This document shows positions 37,951 through 49,894 of a stretch of DNA of 64,000 bases, one piece after another. Origin of the DNA: Lunularia cruciata (Eukaryota; Streptophyta; Marchantiopsida; Lunulariales; Lunulariaceae); NCBI GenBank assembly GCA_948567375.1, contig OX419762.1, positions 57,207,034 through 57,271,033 on the forward strand, read 5' to 3'. The position numbers were made by a program, and so were the translations under genes. Under the pieces are notes generated by a model. The model had not been told where the DNA came from, did not search any database, and was given only the letters and a program-made list of their open reading frames with translations. Each line of letters begins with the position of its first letter. Position 1 is the stretch's first letter.

Positions 37951-39480
37951 CACAATTCAAAGATCACCATTGGCTGGAACATATATCAAATTCTCACAAA
38001 ATAAAAGACCTTCCTTGAAGAAGAAGGTGTTGTACTCCTTGTTGCATGCTGCAAGACAACCTTGTACCATCTCAAAGAAAGTGTCTTGTTGTGAAGTGGT
38101 TTTAAACTCAAGTTGGACTTTAAAGTCAATTGATATCATTATAATTGCCACTGTGATGAGAGGAAGAGACTTCAAATTAGGCATTGTAATAGGGTATCAA
38201 GAATGATGTGGAACCAACCAGATTTGTACTCAAGTGTGATGTCAGAAAATTGATTTTGTTCCTCCAATCAATGATATCAACACTTCATGTGTTCCAAGTG
38301 TAAAGTCTACAACAAAGGTTTGTGATGATCAGTTTTCATGATCACTTGTCTCCCCAAAAGCTAATGCATCCATACCTTCTTTGCATATACCATTGCTAGT
38401 TGTCCTCAATCTCAAGTAGAGTAATTACTTTTTGCTATATCTAGTTTGCAAGACACAAAGGCAATGGGATGTAACCCATTTAGGAATTCTTGTTGCAACA
38501 CAATCCAATTTCAAAGTTAGGAGCATCAAAATCAACCACACAAGGTAACTGAGGATCATATGGTTGAAGAATAGGTCTTGAAGACACCATATATTTCAAA
38601 TTCTAGAATGTTTATTTGTGCTTGTCGGTCCATTGAAAACTTGAGTTTTATGAGTGGAGGAGCCAACACCAATGGAGTTTGATGCAAAAGAACTCAAGTC
38701 CCTCCACTTGGATGGAGTGTATTGGTAGGTTTTTTGGAGGTCAAGGTCAAGACTAAGTTGTTGCAACCAAGGAATCAAAGCATTTGGCCAACCGCATGGC
38801 TTCCTCCGAGTGTTGTGGCTCTTGCATAGTTACCTCTAATTTAGTTTGTGATTTCAAGCCCCTCAAAAATTTATCTAGAGCTTCTCTTTCTAGTATATTT
38901 GGAATTTGCATGATATAACTTCTTACACAACCAACTTGCCTCAACTCTACCAACCTATCTCATGCAGCTCATGTGGTATTTGTAGCATGGAATCCACTAA
39001 TTATTGCACTCTCAAATTGTGCCCATGTCAAGATTGGTGCAATAATTTTCCATTTAGCTTGCTCTACTCTAAATTGCCACCATACCTTTGCTACTCCATC
39101 CAAATTGGCTAGAAGCCAAGAGAATTTTTTTTTGTTCATCTTGAAGATTGGTAGCTTTGAAATAACATTTTCAACCAAACACAAAATTCTTCATAGCACA
39201 TAGGATATTCTTGCTTTCAAAAACCTTAGGTTTTGGAAATCAGATTCAGTCTTCTCCTTCTTGAACTGGTACTCTCTCTATGTGCCCTTGCTATCAATGA
39301 TCTCATTCATCCAATAATCAAGTAAGGTGATTGATTTGTTGTTGCATAACAATGATAACCTTGGGCATTGTTGCTATGATTACTACTCTATCACAACACC
39401 CACAATCTATCTAATATATTAACACATATATGCAACATGTCCATCATTCTCCATAAGTTACAACTAGAAGTACTGAGGGT
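37951..39480 (-). pseudogene. RNase H and gag remnants of element D, joined by deletion
   Basis: The stretch 37957-38640 matches RNase H and integrase zinc-region text of element A. From about 38690 the text matches gag (QTKLEVTMQEPQ, ARFDSLVATT-like, KVWWQFRVEQA). About 50 bp of unassigned DNA (38645-38695) lies at the junction. The order RNase H then gag, with no RT palm or protease, shows an internal deletion of roughly 1.9 kb relative to element A. Confidence 0.75.
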
Positions 39481-40039
39481 TCCTTAGATAAGGATATTGT
39501 ATTCAGAAAATCCTACCTAAAGCGTGAGATGATGAATTATGTGAAATGATACATGGGTATTACTCAGATGCACAAATCCCAATGTTTTGGCCTAAATAGA
39601 TTTGGTGGTCCATAAATTCCAACTATCCTATTCTTGCTCTAACACCAATGTAAAGACCAAGATTGAGGAGAGAAATATGAGAATGGAAGATTACATTGGG
39701 ACAATTGAGTGTGGGAAAATTCAAATGCCTAACATGAGCTTTGGCTTTGGTATTTATATGGAGCACACAAGGCTCTTGAGAAGCTTCATTGAGCTACTTT
39801 CTTGGAGTGCAAGCCAAGTTAATTGGGAATTTTCTCAAGAAACTTTATTCTAGAAGTTTCTTACTTTGTATGCAATGTAAGGTAGTTGGAAGTTTTTAGA
39901 AGCTACCTACTTGGGGTGTAAGCTAAGCTAGCCAAGCAACTTTCTAGATACTTCTAGGATATTAAGGCTTATTTGGCCTATTTGCTACTTTGTCAGCCCT
40001 AAATAACTTCATCATTAAACTTCATATTGTTTCACTAAT

Positions 40040-40287
40040 ATGGAATTTTCTTGAGAAGTTTCCTTTTAGAAACCGTCTACTTGGCACTCAAGATAAGCTA
40101 GTTGGAAAGCTTCCCAAGAAGCTTTCTCCTAGAAAGCACTACTTGGTTTACACATTACTCGATACTTGGAAAATGCAAAGTAGTTTCTTAGATATTTCTA
40201 GAATATTCTTATAACTCTTGGCTAATTTGGCCTATTTGCTACTTCATTAGTCTTGACTAACTCGGCTATAAACTCTATATTGTTACA
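40040..40287 (-). repeat. Family-1 solo LTR, right part
   Basis: Continues the LTR begun at 35201, with GAAGCTTC-type modules, and ends 'aactctatattgttaca' followed by ATGGA. Confidence 0.9.
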
Positions 40288-40292
40288 ATGGA

Positions 40293-40847
40293 TCCTTAGG
40301 TGCATTGCATAGGACAATAATAATATCATATTGGACTTGTGCAGATTTGGATATTATTAAGTACCATAAATTGGTAAACTAAGCAATAGAGATAATTCAA
40401 TTTCCTTACAAAGTAATGCCTTATAAGTAGTTAATAAGTAGTAAATTAAGTTATAGTTATAGATGATAGAGAGATGAGATCCAACTCCAATTAATTTTGT
40501 GCATTCAAGTCTACTAATTGTGAGATCCTTTTTGAAGCTTGAGTATCTTAATTGACCTAATTTTTGTAAGGGTGGTGATAAGTGTAGATCATAGAAGGGT
40601 TAGTACAATACTAAACAAGAATTTGGTTAGGCTAATTGGAGTGTAAAGAGGTTCTAAGGTGAAGTGACCTTTGTTGCAAGTGATCCATCATCTTCAAGAG
40701 TCCTCTAGATTGTAGTTACCATGGAAGTGATTAGTAATTGTTTTCACTATGTATGCCAACTTGGTGGGACTACACTCTTTGTGGAATAAATTTAAAGCCA
40801 TGACAACCAATATTTTTCCCTTATTTGTAGATATATTCAACTCATAT
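40293..40847. other. No gene or repeat recognised
   Basis: AT-rich spacer between the solo LTR and element E. Confidence 0.4.
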
Positions 40848-41620
40848 TGTAACAATATGGAGTTTACATAAAAGTTAATTGAGACTAAAAAAGTTGTAAA
40901 TATGCTAAATTTGCCAAGAATTATAAGAATATTAGAAACATCTAAGAAACTACTTGGTACCTTCCAAGTATCAAGTAATGTGCATGCCACGTAGTGACTT
41001 CTAAGAGGAAGCTTCTTGTGAAGCATCTCAACTCCAAGAAGCTACATGACTAGATTAGCTTGCATACCAAGTAGGTGGTTTCTAGAAGGAAGCTTCTTGG
41101 GAAGTTTCACAAGTTTCCCAACTAGCTTGACTTTCACGCCAAGTAGGTGGCTTCTCAAGAAGCTTCTTAGTAAGCTTGGCTTGCACTCTAAGAAGGTAGA
41201 TTTTTGGAAATTTCTTGAGAAGCTTCTCAAGAGCTTTGTTTGTTCCTTATGAATACTAAAGCCCAACCTCTTGCTAGGCATTTGGAGTTTCTCTCATTCA
41301 AGAGTCCCAATGTAATCTTTTACTCTATTTTGCTCCTTGGTCTTTTACATTGGTGTTAGAGTAAGAATTGGATGAATGGAATTTATGAATCACCTGATCT
41401 ATTTCTACCAAACCATTAGGATTTTTGTTTACTACCCAAATATCATTTCATGCAATTTATCATCTAACACTTTGGGAATTTTTTTTTAATGTGATGACCT
41501 TGTCTGATAAACCCTTCAAACTTCAGATTGTAATTTATAAAGAATGGTGAACTTATTGCATCTACATGTTAACTTAGATAATTGTTTGATATAATAATAA
41601 CCATGGCATCAATACCATAA
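40848..41620 (+). mobile_element. Element E: 5' LTR and leader of a plus-strand family-1 element, truncated
   Basis: The LTR runs 40848-41349 (TGTAACAATATGG to GGTCTTTTACA), followed directly by the primer site TGGTGTTAGAGT (41351-41362) and about 250 bp of leader collinear with element A. The match fades after about 41610 and no gag follows. It contains the same GAAGCTTC-type modules. Confidence 0.85.
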
Positions 41621-42279
41621 GTTATCATTGCTTAAATTACCTTACATGACTGTATTGCCTTTCTTGTATTCAATGCTAAATGTCTATCTAAAGGTTGGTA
41701 AATAAAGCAAGAGTTATTAGAATTAGCTAGAACTGCAACTATGCTCATTTCAAGTTCCAAATTATCTAGCAGATGCACATGGCCAATATTTGCATTAGGT
41801 AGTTAAGATCTGGTTGGTACAATCTGTGATAGAGCAGAACAATAGGGATTTCAGAAATAGTTTTGACAGATGTCTATGGGGTTAATGGCAATCTCCATAA
41901 CTATTTTAAGTGAACTCTATAACAAGATGAAGTGCTAATAAATGAACATCCCATATATAATTTTACGAGACATGTAGTGCAAATTGGGTTCATTTATAAA
42001 AACTAAGTTCCATATTATGGATGTTTAGGGTTGCCATACCAAAATAAATGAGTGTTAGAAGTAGTAACATGGCTTCTTGGGAGTGTTATCACGTGGTGGG
42101 TGATTCTTAGAGGATGATTTATGAATTTTTTTGGTGGATCCAACTATTCAAACTCAACATCTTTTATGTTGAGCTAGAATCCTTGTGCTTTCAAGCTTAT
42201 TTCTATCATAGGTACTCTTAACAGTCAACATAGGTCATAAGGTATTTCTCAACACGAAAATGAAGATCAAGATTCATGA

Positions 42280-42980
42280 ATTGCAGTAAGCTTTCACTAT
42301 GGAAGATTCCAAGTCACAAGAATTTTATCTCAAATATCATGGACAATCAACAAACATTTTGTTTATGTTTATTGTCATCTCAAAAATATTCAGCCATACT
42401 TAAAGCTATTAATCCAACTCTCATACAAGCATCCAGTGGTTCATTCCTTTGACCATGTACTAATGCTACTTTTGATTTTGAAATATTTTCATAGTCTTAT
42501 ACTTTAGATTCTTTCATTTCCATGTAAAGATCAATTCCTTCATGAGTTTTTTGGCCTATTCCTCCAAATATTGTTACACCACAGTAGGATTTCACTATAT
42601 TATTAATTAATTCCATAATAAGAACTATTTTTCCTACACCAGCTCTTCCAAATAATCCAATCTTGCCTCCGCAATGGTTAAAAGATCTACTACTTTCATT
42701 CCTATTTCAAAAATAGATAAATTTGTATCTAATTGTGTAAAAGCAAGAGCAGGTTTGTGAATTGGAAATGTTGGATTAGAGTCTACAAGTCCTAAATTAT
42801 CTCCAAAAATATAAAAAATTCTGCCAAGAGTTTCTTCTACTTTGGAACCGTTAAAGTGGCTCTTGTATCATTCCTTGCATCATTCCATTTGTAGCACCCA
42901 TAGTAACAACTCTTAATTTATTATTAATAATTGTTGAACTTCACAAGTAACATTAATTTGTTGACTTGCTAAATTTAGAT
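42280..42980 (-). pseudogene. atpB: Nuclear copy of plastid atpB (NUPT), central part
   Basis: Read on the minus strand the text follows the plastid ATP synthase beta subunit. It starts with INVTCEVQQLL (near 42965), then [20 protein letters not shown], the Walker A region ([20 protein letters not shown]), [26 protein letters not shown] and [14 protein letters not shown] (near 42390). It is broken by stops and at least two frameshifts; the GGG of the nucleotide-binding region is damaged. Only the middle (roughly residues 60-240) is present, with no rbcL or atpE seen beside it. In plants this protein is plastid-encoded, so this is transferred DNA that decayed in the nucleus. Below about 42330 the match becomes weak. 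Confidence 0.9.
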
Positions 42981-45950
42981 GTTCAGTGGGCGCCATGTTC
43001 AAGGAGAGACAAGCAGCTACGGGCGCCTATTGGCACCTATGAACATTATACACGCACCTATGAGTGGCTACAAGCAAAAGTCCATCTAAACTTAAATTAA
43101 CGCAAATCTGCAATCAATGGCTATTGCGGCAATTGGTGCAGACCAGATTCACCCTAAAGCCAACACTTTATTAACACTAAATTGTAATTAATGCTTTAGG
43201 GTGTGATAATGGAAAATTCCATATCCTTATTTCTTACAAACCACCTATTGTGGAGTTTAATAAAAATAAGAAACTTGCACTAAAATCAGTAGTGTGTCCT
43301 TTTCTTCCTCCACACCGCACCCCATACCAATTTAGTCAATGCTTTGGAAAAATCTATATGAAAATATACATAACTTCATCAAAAAATTTCTGAAACTCCC
43401 TAGAGTTCAAGATTTGCAATACATTTACAACTTGGAGAGTTCACCTCACTAGCAAACACTTGTAAGTGAGTGCTGCTATTTTGATTCCCTTGAGACAGCC
43501 GTCCCAAATCATCCACCAGAGAAGGGTGATAAACGTCATGTATTCAAAGAAATCCCACAAACAAACATGAACTCTGCCAAGAGAAATTATTACTTGGCCA
43601 TAAGTGGCATGGACACAATGAGTAAGAACTCTCAAACCAATAGCATTAGGAGTTTGAATGAACATTTTCACGAAGTTGAACAAGTTTCACTTGTTTTCAT
43701 CTAAACAATAGCCGTGGACCACTTTGGAGATGGTATTTTGGTAATTGAGACCCTTGAGAGTGCTGGATAAAGTCATGCATACCTTTCAGACTGTTCGCAC
43801 TAATCTGAAACATCATCAAAGTGGGTTGTGCCAAATGTAATCCTAGAATCACATGTTTAAGTCAATAGCAACTATTCTTGTGTTGAGAACTTTCACTTAT
43901 TAAAGTGTATTTGCCAAAGATCCATTGCAGCCAAATGTTCAGTACTTGGACAGCTAGTCAAAGTGAAAATATGCCCTACAAATCATTTGACCTTAACTTC
44001 TACTCCATTTGCAAATTGTGACAAACCTCATAGATTTCTTGTAGGACCAGTCTGACCTCACGTGCAGTCTTATTTTCTTTCTTGGTGAAATATCACTTTC
44101 CTATAAAACCCTCTTGCAATCAATGAAATAGCAAAGTGTTCTGCACGTTATATTTCCGGGGCAACTAGTGGGTGATGTTTTGGCTCTGATTGATTTTTAG
44201 TCAAAGTTGATTGTGTAAGGGAAATTGATGCACTCAAAAGGATGACATTGTTTTGTGATTTCAATGAACTAGAAAGGGAAAAAGTGATAACTAGATAAAC
44301 CTTTCGCTTACCACTTGATAGATTGGGGCATATCCTTTGGATGAGTTAGCTTTGTTATTATTCTTCTTAGTCTATGGTATCTTGGTTATAAGTAGAGGGG
44401 GTACACGGGTAGAGAGAGATGATGGGAAGATTTTGTAGATTCTCATGAAGTGATTAAGCTACCTTAGAGGAGGAATTTTGTTGTGTTGCACATTACAAGA
44501 GAGATTCAACAGTAAGATATTAAAAAGTTGACTTGATTATGATAGTGTAGGACATTAGGTAAGTTGGGAGAGACAAGTAGAGCAATGCAAGCCCTACATC
44601 CTTTGTTTATGGTTACTCCTACTAATGAGACTATCATTCCCTTATGCTTATTACATCTTGTGGTAGGAGAACAAGTACTGTCAAAGGTCTTAGAGTATTA
44701 ACTTGAGCAACCTTTATGTCTTGATAGGTCATTATGCATTGGTCCACACCTCTCCTCAAGAGGCTTGTGAAGGATGGTATATGAGCATCTTAGAGATTGC
44801 TAATGGTTTCATTGAGGTGTTTTAGGTGGTTGGAGCACTAGCTAGAGGAGTGACTCCTATATCAGCTAGTAGGTATTAGGTGTTAGTCAACTTCTCACTA
44901 TGAAGAAAGATATAAGTAGCATTAGACTGATTGCTATTGGAGAGATAGTTTCTGCATCTTGTTAGCCATATCATTATCCTTTAGACTTTTTTCTAGCACC
45001 TAAATCTACATCAATTTGGAGTTGCTACACCTTGAAGTTTTGAGGCTATATCTTTAGTCATTCAAGCACTACCACCATATTTGTAACACAAAAGCTAGTT
45101 TCCTAGGACACAAGAGTGTTAGTTTTCGCAGTCATGGAATTATCAATAGCCACTCAAGGACTATGTGGTGGTTAGGCATAGTATCAAGTCAATTGATCAC
45201 ACTATTGAAGCTACCATTTGCATGGTCAAATAGGCCATTATATGTGTCATTAAGGTTGGATTCTTGGCCACTCCAAAGGAGGTATACCTCAAAGTGCAGC
45301 TCCAAAGAGTTCATTTCTTCTATCTTGAGCCTTTGAGCCCTTGGCTATGGGAGACATAGGTTGACAAGCAGTCAATTTTTTTAACTAGTGAGTATGTTGC
45401 TTGGAAAGGTGATCAAGGCCTATTGGTAATGTATTTGAGTGTTGAGCATTTAGATTTGATATATGATTGAGTTTAGAGCCATTGATTACATTAAAGAAAT
45501 GAGGAGAAGAAATAAGTGCAAGACAATCGGTATTGGTGGTACCTCCAAGTACCTACAATCCACTAGGCTTGTAGGTACTTTTGATAATGGTCATTTTATT
45601 TCTTTGAGAGTGAATATGTGCAGATATGCTATGGAACTTTGCTATAGATTTGGTTATTTAGTCAATTTTATATAGAAGTGGTACCCAAAATTTTGAAATT
45701 AATATCATGAATGTCCAATTTCATTGATTGAGGAGTTGATTTGGGAGTAAGAAGGTGAAATTGGAGGTTGTGTGTTGCAAATTGCAAATCCAAAGTGCAA
45801 AATTGAGGTCAGATTTGGGAACATACTTCCTCAAATTAGGAATTTAGAGTTCTACATTCCTTGAATTAGAGAGATTAGTTTGATTTTGAGGTCCAAATTT
45901 GGTGGTAGACTAAGAAGTCTATCATATTGGTAAATAATTGATCTGATTTG
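42981..45950. other. Unassigned sequence between NUPT and tandem repeats
   Basis: A short GC-richer patch at 42985-43075 has repeated 'gcacctatga' words. Further on there are only short frames (43441-43683, 45463-45675) without motifs. It may be old transposon DNA of another family. Confidence 0.35.
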
Positions 45951-47000
45951 AATGTTCAATTGGTGGAGTTGACAAGATCTCAAGAGTTTTAAGGAGATAT
46001 AGAAGTGAGTGAGTTCCAAGTTGGAGAAGGTTTTTGAAGTCTCAAAGATTTGGAGGTTTGAAGTAGTAGAGGTTGCACAATTTAGGGTAAAATTTAGTAG
46101 AGTTGACTAGATCAAGCAAGGATTCAAGAGATCTTGAAGTGAGTTAGGCTCAAGTTGGAGAAGGTTCTAGAGGTCTCAAAGATTTGGAGGTTCCTTGAGT
46201 TACGGTCAGATTTTGTGGAGTCAATAAGATCTAGAGAACGTTCAAGAGATCTCAAAGTGAGGTAGGCTTGAGTTGGAGAAGGTTCTTGAGGTCTCAAAGT
46301 GGCAGCAAAGAAGGCCTCACTCTGCTCAAGTCAAAATTTTGAGGCATAAGGTTAATCTGATCTCAAGGTTCAAATTAGTATAGGTTGCTCTAGTTAAGGT
46401 TGGATTGTGTAGAGTTGACCAAATCTTAAGAGTGTTTAGGAGATCACAATGTGAGTTAGGTCCAACTTGGAGAAGGTTTTTGAAGTCTCATAGGTTTGAA
46501 GGTTTGAATTGGTGGAGGTTGCTTGAGTTAGGGTTGGATTTGGTAGAGCCAACCAAATCTAGAGAGGGTTCAAGAGATCTCAAAGTGAGCTAGGTCCAAG
46601 TTGGAGAAGGTTGTAGAGGTCTCAAAGATTTGGAGGTTCAAATTGGTGGAGGTTGCTTGAGTTAGGGTTAAATTTTGTAGAGTTAACAATATCTAGAGAA
46701 GGTTCAAGAGATCTCAAAATGAGGTAAGCTTAAGTTGGAGAAGGTTCTTGAGGTCTTAAATTGGCAACAAAGTGAGTTTTTAGTCTTGAGTTGTAGAAGT
46801 TTATAGAGGTCCCAAAGATTTGGAGGTTCCTCAAGTTAGTGTTAGATTTTATGGAATCAACAAGATCTAGACAAGGTTCATGAGATCTCAAAATGAGGTA
46901 GGTCTGAGTTAGAGAAGGTTCTTGCGGTCTCAAAGTGGCAACAAAGAAAGACTGAATCTATTCAATATAACATTTTGAGGCTTTGAGGCATAGGATTGTG
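45950..47000. repeat. Tandem repeats of about 130 bp in a higher-order arrangement of about 450 bp
   Basis: The phrase 'gttggagaagg' recurs at about 46021, 46155, 46274, 46468, 46600, 46734 and 46910. Spacings are about 134, 119, 194, 132, 134 and 176 bp. Units three apart are more alike (46021 with 46468, 46155 with 46600, 46274 with 46734), giving a higher-order period near 450 bp. Each unit also carries 'agatttggaggtt', 'gagttagggttggatt' and 'caagagatctcaaagtgag'. No continuous frame runs through it. Confidence 0.75.
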
Positions 47001-47004
47001 GGGT

Positions 47005-47155
47005 AAAGAGTCTACAAAGAAGGCTCCAATTTGGTGTTTTGAGGCTTCAAGGCATATTGTTGTGGATTATAGAGGCTATAAATAGCCATGGGATAAAGAG
47101 GCTACAAAGAAGTCTTCAATTTGGTGTTTTGGAGCTTCAAAACATAGGGTTGTAG
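47005..47155. repeat. Second short tandem duplication, period about 96 bp
   Basis: 'tacaaagaaggctccaattt' near 47017 and 'tacaaagaagtcttcaattt' near 47113 both continue into 'ggtgttt..gcttcaa..cat'. It adjoins the 130-bp array and starts with a phrase also seen at about 46975. Confidence 0.6.
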
Positions 47156-47166
47156 ACTAGAGGAAG

Positions 47167-47190
47167 TGCCAACAAGCTAGCTTGTTGGCA
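47167..47190. repeat. Perfect 24-bp palindrome
   Basis: TGCCAACAAGCT followed at once by its exact reverse complement. No spacer. Confidence 0.9.
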
Positions 47191-47887
47191 TAAGACTAGC
47201 CAATTTAGATAATTTTCTAGTAATCTTTTGGAAAAATTGGCAAACCTTTCAATGGTGTGTGCAATAGGGTAAAAATCTTGGATATTTGGTTCTTACACTA
47301 GTACCTTAGCCCATTGGTCCACCTTTATTTGCTATCCTAAAGAATACTAGACTTATATTTATACCTATCTTGCTTTGGCTACAAGAGGACATTTGATCTC
47401 TTCATTCATGATCCAAGTAGTATAAGCAAAGATGGACGTTCTTGTTATATCAAATGCCAAATGATGGCTGAGTTAATCTGATTAGATTTGTGAAATAGAG
47501 GGTAACCATGTGGACTTCTTGGTCTCCTTCCAATCTCTACTTGCTATTTGTACACCATGTTTATGTGAGGTGCCTTGATATTTGGAGTGTTGGAGCTATG
47601 GTGTGTTCTTGATAATGAGGCTAGAGGTGGACCAGTGAAACTATCTATATTTCTCTTTGATGAGACAAGAAGTGATGACTTGCAAACCATGCATTGCATG
47701 TTGTGATGGCAAGTTACAAGTTGCACTTTCCTTAGTATAATTGTCATAATTAGGGGAACTTAGGTAACATTAGTAGGTGGTGTCTAGTTTTGGTTGGTAG
47801 TGGTGTTTCTTGGTGGTAGTACTTGGTAGTTATGGTTACAATTTGGGGTACATTGTCATGAGGACATTCTTTGAAGATTTTGCTAAA

Positions 47888-48487
47888 TATTATATCACTT
47901 GTTCATGCATGTATGCCTAATTAGGATATTTAGTTTGGAATTGTAAGTAGTTGAACATATTATTTATGTGGAATTTAACCCAAGCTTCTATATTAGTTTT
48001 GATTAGCTAGAGTTAGTTATAGCCAAGATCAAAGTGCTTATACTTTAGGGAAAGGTGAAGGAGTGAGCATCGTTATTTCGGATTCTAGTGTATTTACCTT
48101 ATATTATTCCTTGGTTTTGGAGCAAGCGTTAAGAACTCTTGGGTCTATAAGCCATTTTGGTTAAGATTTTCTATTGTCCAAGGATAGCCCATGTGAAAGA
48201 ATCATTGAATTTGTTATTGTATCAAGATAAAACCACATGCTTATGAGATTATTTTGTGATTTTGGATATTTCTTTGGAATTTTGCTTAATAACTTGAGTT
48301 ACTATGGTAATTAATAACTTTGGTCTCATTGAGTCCTCTATTGAGCAATACCTTGAGTCTTGGAGGTACCTTGGAGTTCTAGCCTTGGAGGAGTATGATG
48401 GAGTTTAGGTTTACCTTTTTAGTCCATAGTGCACTACCTTAATAGCCATCAAACCTTCATCTTGAGTGAGTAACAAGCTAACTCATA
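47888..48487 (-). repeat. Family-3 LTR, reverse orientation
   Basis: The reverse complement of this stretch is collinear with the LTR at 36057-36747: the 'gccatcaaaccttcat' and 'accttggagtcttggagg' segments, 'taattaataactttgg', and the TATA-containing tail. Ends are approximate on the left; on the right it stops at GCTAACTCATA. Whether it is solo or belongs to an element continuing to either side is unclear. Confidence 0.7.
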
Positions 48488-49342
48488 ATAAAAAATGGGT
48501 TTGCATGGAGTGCCACTTGGTATCAACTTTATTCTCAAGTCCCAATGTGAAAGGAGATCAATTTTGATTTGGAGTTTTCCATAGGAACTTATCTAGTTGA
48601 GAGTGCACATTGTGTTTTCATAATGTTGTTATGGGACATTGACAAGATTATAAGGACTCCAACCTCCCCATGCATTACTTTGGTATAATGAGTACTATTG
48701 AATTTGATGATTTCATCCAAGAGTTTCATAATTGAGGTGATCTTTAGTAGAAATGGAACCTGATTTTATTCACACACTTCATGGCATAGAAGTGGTTGTT
48801 CCAACACTTAGAAGGTCCACATATGGATGAATAGCATAAATTCAAGAGAACACACTTGGAATAGATTAAGCTATGGAGACAATATTGGTCTTCATACTAC
48901 ATCTTCATGACTTTAAGCTTAGTTTCTAGAGGTAGATAAGCAATATCCATGAGTTTTAACCCAAGTAGCATTGGTATATCAAATGGAGGTATACTAGTTG
49001 GATATAGTGCTACTATATATGAAGGTACCATTGCATGAGATGGTATAATATCAGGGTTAACCCCATGGTGGAGTTCTTCTAGTACTTGAAATAGAACTAG
49101 AAAGGAGTTTGGATTGACAAGTTGAAGAGCTTGCAATAGTTCCAGTAGAAAGTTAGAGATAACCTATGCAAGACATAAACTTGCATGAGATAGTTGATCA
49201 CTCAAGGAGTTACTAATGCTATCTAGTTCTAGTATGGGATACTAGACTAGGAATAACAACATAGAGTATATGATGTTATGTTGTTAGGCTACCTCATTGA
49301 CTTTGGTAATGGTGTTTGGTTTGGCATAGTGCATTGAGCTCA
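48488..49342. other. Unassigned sequence before element C
   Basis: Decayed text without motifs. A TTGGTATCAA at about 48530 resembles a primer site, but it lies about 40 bp from the LTR end and on the wrong side for the LTR orientation. Confidence 0.35.
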
Positions 49343-49831
49343 TGTAATACTCCAAGGATAGGAGACTTGAAGAGAAACACACAATTTCATACTCAAACCT
49401 CCAATGGGCCAAAGGAGCACCTTGATTGTATTATATAGCAAAAGGGGACCATCTTGAAGGAAGCTCCACCCTTGGATCAAATACATGGTCAAACCACCTT
49501 TGATGAGAGGGAATCTTGAGGGGATATTCAAATCACATAGGTGAGATACTATTGGAAAGCTCTCAATGAGAAAAAATAGGGAGGAAGGAAGGCTAGCCTA
49601 TACTCTACTTGGGAGGGGAGCTGTATCTTTTTGAGGCCTAATTCATCCATTAGGCTTCCAAAATTGGCTTTAAAGTTTCTAAGCTATTTTTGGCTCCTAC
49701 GTTATTAGTAAAAGTTATCTTCTGGTGACACCTCTATCTAATCTACCTAGCCCCATCATAAATAACATCCTCCTAGATGTTACCAAGCAAAATTTCACCT
49801 CTAGCTAATATGTCTAGCTATTGGTATTACA
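49343..49831 (-). repeat. 3' LTR of element C
   Basis: Lacks about 93 bp present in the 5' LTR (the part around 57195-57290). Otherwise collinear to its end. Confidence 0.92.
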
Positions 49832-49894
49832 AACCCCTCTTCTTTTAAGATGCAACTTCCTTGTTGCAAAGTTGTTGCTCAAAAGATTTCACTA

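Larger units (their letters stand above)
35397..40034 (-). mobile_element. Element D: family-1 chromovirus with protease and RT deleted
   Basis: The 3' LTR is at 35481-about 35898 and the 5' LTR at 39649-40034, with the primer site TGGTGTTAGAG next to it. Flanks CTAAC (35392-35396) and CTAAT (40035-40039) are probably one mutated target duplication. An extra 84 bp (35397-35480) lies between the left duplication and the LTR. Inside, integrase sequence (36750-37900) is followed by RNase H (37950-38640) and then directly by gag (38690-39420), so protease and most of RT are gone. It also carries a family-3 LTR (36057-36747). Confidence 0.87.

Noticed and set aside
48520-48545. TTGGTATCAA as a primer-binding site for the family-3 LTR
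   Set aside because: It is about 40 bp from the LTR end, and the TATA position shows that the LTR is transcribed in the other direction.
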